A DNA stretch of 14,946 bases from an uncultured Anaerolineaceae bacterium. Lineage in GTDB: Bacteria > Chloroflexota > Anaerolineae > Anaerolineales > Anaerolineaceae. Under the pieces are notes generated by a model. That model was given only the letters and a program-made list of their open reading frames with translations, had not been told where the DNA came from and ran no database searches. The translations under genes were made by a program, and so were the position numbers. Numbering within the stretch: position 1 is the first letter of the stretch; every line of letters begins with the position of its first letter. This document shows, piece after piece, positions 13,836 through 14,946 of this stretch. The DNA is taken from the NCBI GenBank assembly GCA_937894825.1, contig CALCQT010000510.1, positions 1-14,946 of the forward strand, written 5' to 3'.

Positions 13836-14474
13836 TTATTCTTCGAAGTCACCGTCGTCTTCATCTTCTTCAGAATCCAAATCATCAGCAACTACACCAG
13901 CCGGGACATTTCCTGCAGCCACAGCTTCAGGCACAGCCGCGGGTTTCTTTTTCACGATCTTTTTTACGTTCGGTGAAAGCAGCATACTCATCGTACGGCC
14001 TTCCACACTTGGAATCTGCTCAATCACCGAAATATCGCTCAACTCTTCCGCAATTTCCTTTAAGTCTTCCAAGGCCAGTTCAGGATAAGTGATCTCTCGT
14101 CCACGGAAACGCACCGTGACCCGGACCTTCATCCCGTCTTCCAGCCAGCGACGCGCATCGCGTGTCTTAAACGAACGATGATGTTCATTTGTTTTTGGAC
14201 GCAGACGGATCTCTTTAATTTCGATTTTTGTTTGGGCTTTGCGAGCTTCTTTTTCTTTCTTCGTTCGTTCGTAAAGAAACTTTCCGAAGTCCATCACTCT
14301 GCAAACCGGCGGGTTTGCATTGGGTGAAACCTCAACTAAATCCAGTTCAGCCTCGCGTGCAATTCGCAGCGCCTCCTGGGTCGAGATGACCCCCAGATTA
14401 TCCCCCTTGTGATCAATGACGCGGACCTCAGGGATCCTGATTGTTTCGTTCACACGAAAATCTTGTGTGCTTAT
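13836..14474 (-). CDS. infC: Translation initiation factor IF-3, ATA start
   Basis: 212-residue IF3, which binds the 30S subunit, prevents 50S joining and checks the start codon. The N-domain (about 7-75) shows FRVNETIRIPEVRVID, LGVISTQEALRIAREAELDLVEVSPNA and PPVCRVMDFGKFLYE in pieces; a Lys-rich linker follows, then the C-domain (about 84-172) with IKEIRLRPKT, HHRSFKTRDARRWLEDGMKVRVTVRFRGRE and SVEGRTMSMLLSP. A 40-residue tail ends in an acidic cluster. The start is read as ATA at 14474, because AAGGAAGGAG (14481-14490) lies six nt upstream and the conserved N-terminus follows at once. The in-frame ATG at 14576 would translate through the Shine-Dalgarno sequence and add 34 non-family residues. 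Non-AUG starts are a known feature of infC, allowing IF3 autoregulation. Confidence 0.95.
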   Translation of the reverse strand: MSTQDFRVNETIRIPEVRVIDHKGDNLGVISTQEALRIAREAELDLVEVSPNANPPVCRVMDFGKFLYERTKKEKEARKAQTKIEIKEIRLRPKTNEHHRSFKTRDARRWLEDGMKVRVTVRFRGREITYPELALEDLKEIAEELSDISVIEQIPSVEGRTMSMLLSPNVKKIVKKKPAAVPEAVAAGNVPAGVVADDLDSEEDEDDGDFEE

Positions 14475-14492
14475 AACGTACTCCTTCCTTCT

Positions 14493-14521
14493 TATTGGAA
14501 TATTATTCTTATTATCCAATA
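14493..14521 (-). promoter_or_regulatory. infC leader hairpin next to the Shine-Dalgarno site
   Basis: A 7-bp stem TATTGGA (14493-14499)/TCCAATA (14515-14521) lies immediately upstream of the infC Shine-Dalgarno sequence in the short leader. It may present the site for initiation or regulation. It is weak and AT-rich. Confidence 0.35.
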
Positions 14522-14534
14522 GAAAATCGATTAG

Positions 14535-14563
14535 AATATACCACAATTGACCGGTTTTTGCAA
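14535..14563 (-). promoter_or_regulatory. Promoter of the infC operon
   Basis: On the minus strand TTGCAA (14558-14563) and TATATT (14535-14540) are 17 bp apart, a good sigma-70-type match. Predicted transcription would start near 14528, giving a leader of about 54 nt before the ATA start of infC. Confidence 0.65.
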
Positions 14564-14602
14564 ACAAAATCGGCAAATCCAGTCATTCGAAACCTGATTA
14601 AT

Positions 14603-14658
14603 GTGTCAAAAGTAACAAATATACACCGAAAGTTTGCTTCGGTTTGTCATCCTGACAC
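14603..14658. other. Inverted repeats between the edge gene and infC
   Basis: The gap 14577-14677 holds ACCGAA (14625-14630)/TTCGGT (14638-14643), a 6-bp stem with a 7-nt loop, inside an outer pair GTGTCA (14603-14608)/TGACAC (14653-14658). It could be a weak terminator for the edge gene. The T tract after it on the minus strand is poor. Confidence 0.35.
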
Positions 14659-14677
14659 TTGCCATCCGATCGGAATG

Positions 14678-14946
14678 CTATCCTCCTCCCGGCAGACGGA
14701 TCACATCCTGAATGCTTTCAAAAGCTTCAGCCCGTTCCGGTGAATCATCCGTATCACGGTAGAGCAACTCCCACAAATTACTGAAATACTCCCAGGTGAT
14801 GTGCGGCTCAAGGCTGCCGCCGACAATCGTTAATTCCGCCGCCAGATCCCAATCGCCTGTTGCCGCGGCAGCCCGGATAAACGGCGTCATCTCCACTGGT
14901 TTCTTCATCGAATAACCCTGCGCAGCAGCTTCCTCATACAGATCTA
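14678..14946 (-). CDS. Unidentified protein, C-terminal fragment cut by the window edge
   Basis: The frame is open from the window end to a TAG at 14678-14680, giving 88 visible residues (DLYEEAAAQGYS, then MKKPVEMTPFIRAAAATGDWDLAAELTIVGG in sequence). An internal ATG at 14908 has no good ribosome binding site and the open frame runs on upstream, so this is read as the tail of a longer gene. The segment is mostly helical-looking, with an alanine-rich stretch, an acidic part (RDTDDSPERAEAFESIQ) and a glycine end. No family was recognised. It lies upstream of, and in the same direction as, infC. Confidence 0.6.
   Translation of the reverse strand, partial: DLYEEAAAQGYSMKKPVEMTPFIRAAAATGDWDLAAELTIVGGSLEPHITWEYFSNLWELLYRDTDDSPERAEAFESIQDVIRLPGGG

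Noticed and set aside
14475..14576. 34-residue N-terminal extension of IF3 from ATG at 14576
   Set aside because: It reads through the Shine-Dalgarno sequence and the promoter -10 region and has no IF3 similarity.
1..14946. CRISPR arrays, tRNA or rRNA genes, insertion sequences
   Set aside because: Scanned by eye; no regularly spaced direct repeats with unique spacers, cloverleaf-like segments, rRNA motifs or transposase frames were found.

Overview
The window looks like a piece of a bacterial chromosome, most likely from Chloroflexota, class Anaerolineae. That placement is an inference from gene content and style: Pro/Thr-rich 'PTET/PTPTP' cell-surface proteins, a TipAS-type MerR regulator, a helicase/nuclease triad instead of a standard AddAB or RecBCD locus, and the form of L35 and IF3. 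No rRNA or tRNA gene and no CRISPR array was seen. Both ends of the window cut genes.

Layout. (1) 1-1248 (+) is the C-terminal three quarters of an adenine deaminase, ending at a long inverted repeat (1299-1347). (2) 1352-5101 (-) is a two-gene unit: a large secreted or surface protein with two copies of a plant-like leucine-rich-repeat module on Pro/Thr-rich stalks, followed with zero spacing (TAA immediately followed by ATG) by a YdcF/ElyC-type DUF218 membrane protein. (3) 5285-6073 (-) is a MerR/TipAS transcription regulator, with its own terminator and a promoter having the 19-bp spacer and central dyad typical of MerR control. (4) 6325-11838 (+) is a tight three-gene operon: a UvrD-like protein with an intact Walker A but eroded motifs II and III; a complete UvrD/PcrA-type SF1 helicase; and a RecB-family PD-(D/E)XK nuclease with an AddB/Cas4-like four-cysteine iron-sulfur signature. 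The gap and overlap between the genes are 4 nt each. (5) 11855-12733 (-) is a ten-helix DMT (YdcZ/DUF606) transporter, convergent with the nuclease gene. (6) 12811-14576 (-) is the classical infC-rpmI-rplT operon (IF3, L35, L20), with a promoter, an internal attenuator-like hairpin, structured leaders and a strong terminator. (7) 14678-14946 (-) is the C-terminal end of an unidentified protein.

The most interesting part is region 4. It reads as an AddAB-like DNA end-processing machine divided differently from the known types. The helicase-dead, Walker-A-positive subunit resembles the AddB/RecC scaffold, the motor subunit resembles AddA/RecB without its nuclease domain, and the only nuclease is a separate small polypeptide that carries the AddB-type Fe-S cysteines. 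This would give a three-subunit, one-motor, one-nuclease complex for double-strand-break resection. The assignment rests on motifs read by eye and on the operon structure.

Other points worth a look are: infC apparently starts at an ATA codon behind a strong Shine-Dalgarno sequence, consistent with IF3 autoregulation by start-codon discrimination; the infC-rpmI gap holds a terminator-like hairpin followed by a possible secondary promoter; and the LRR protein has an internal duplication.
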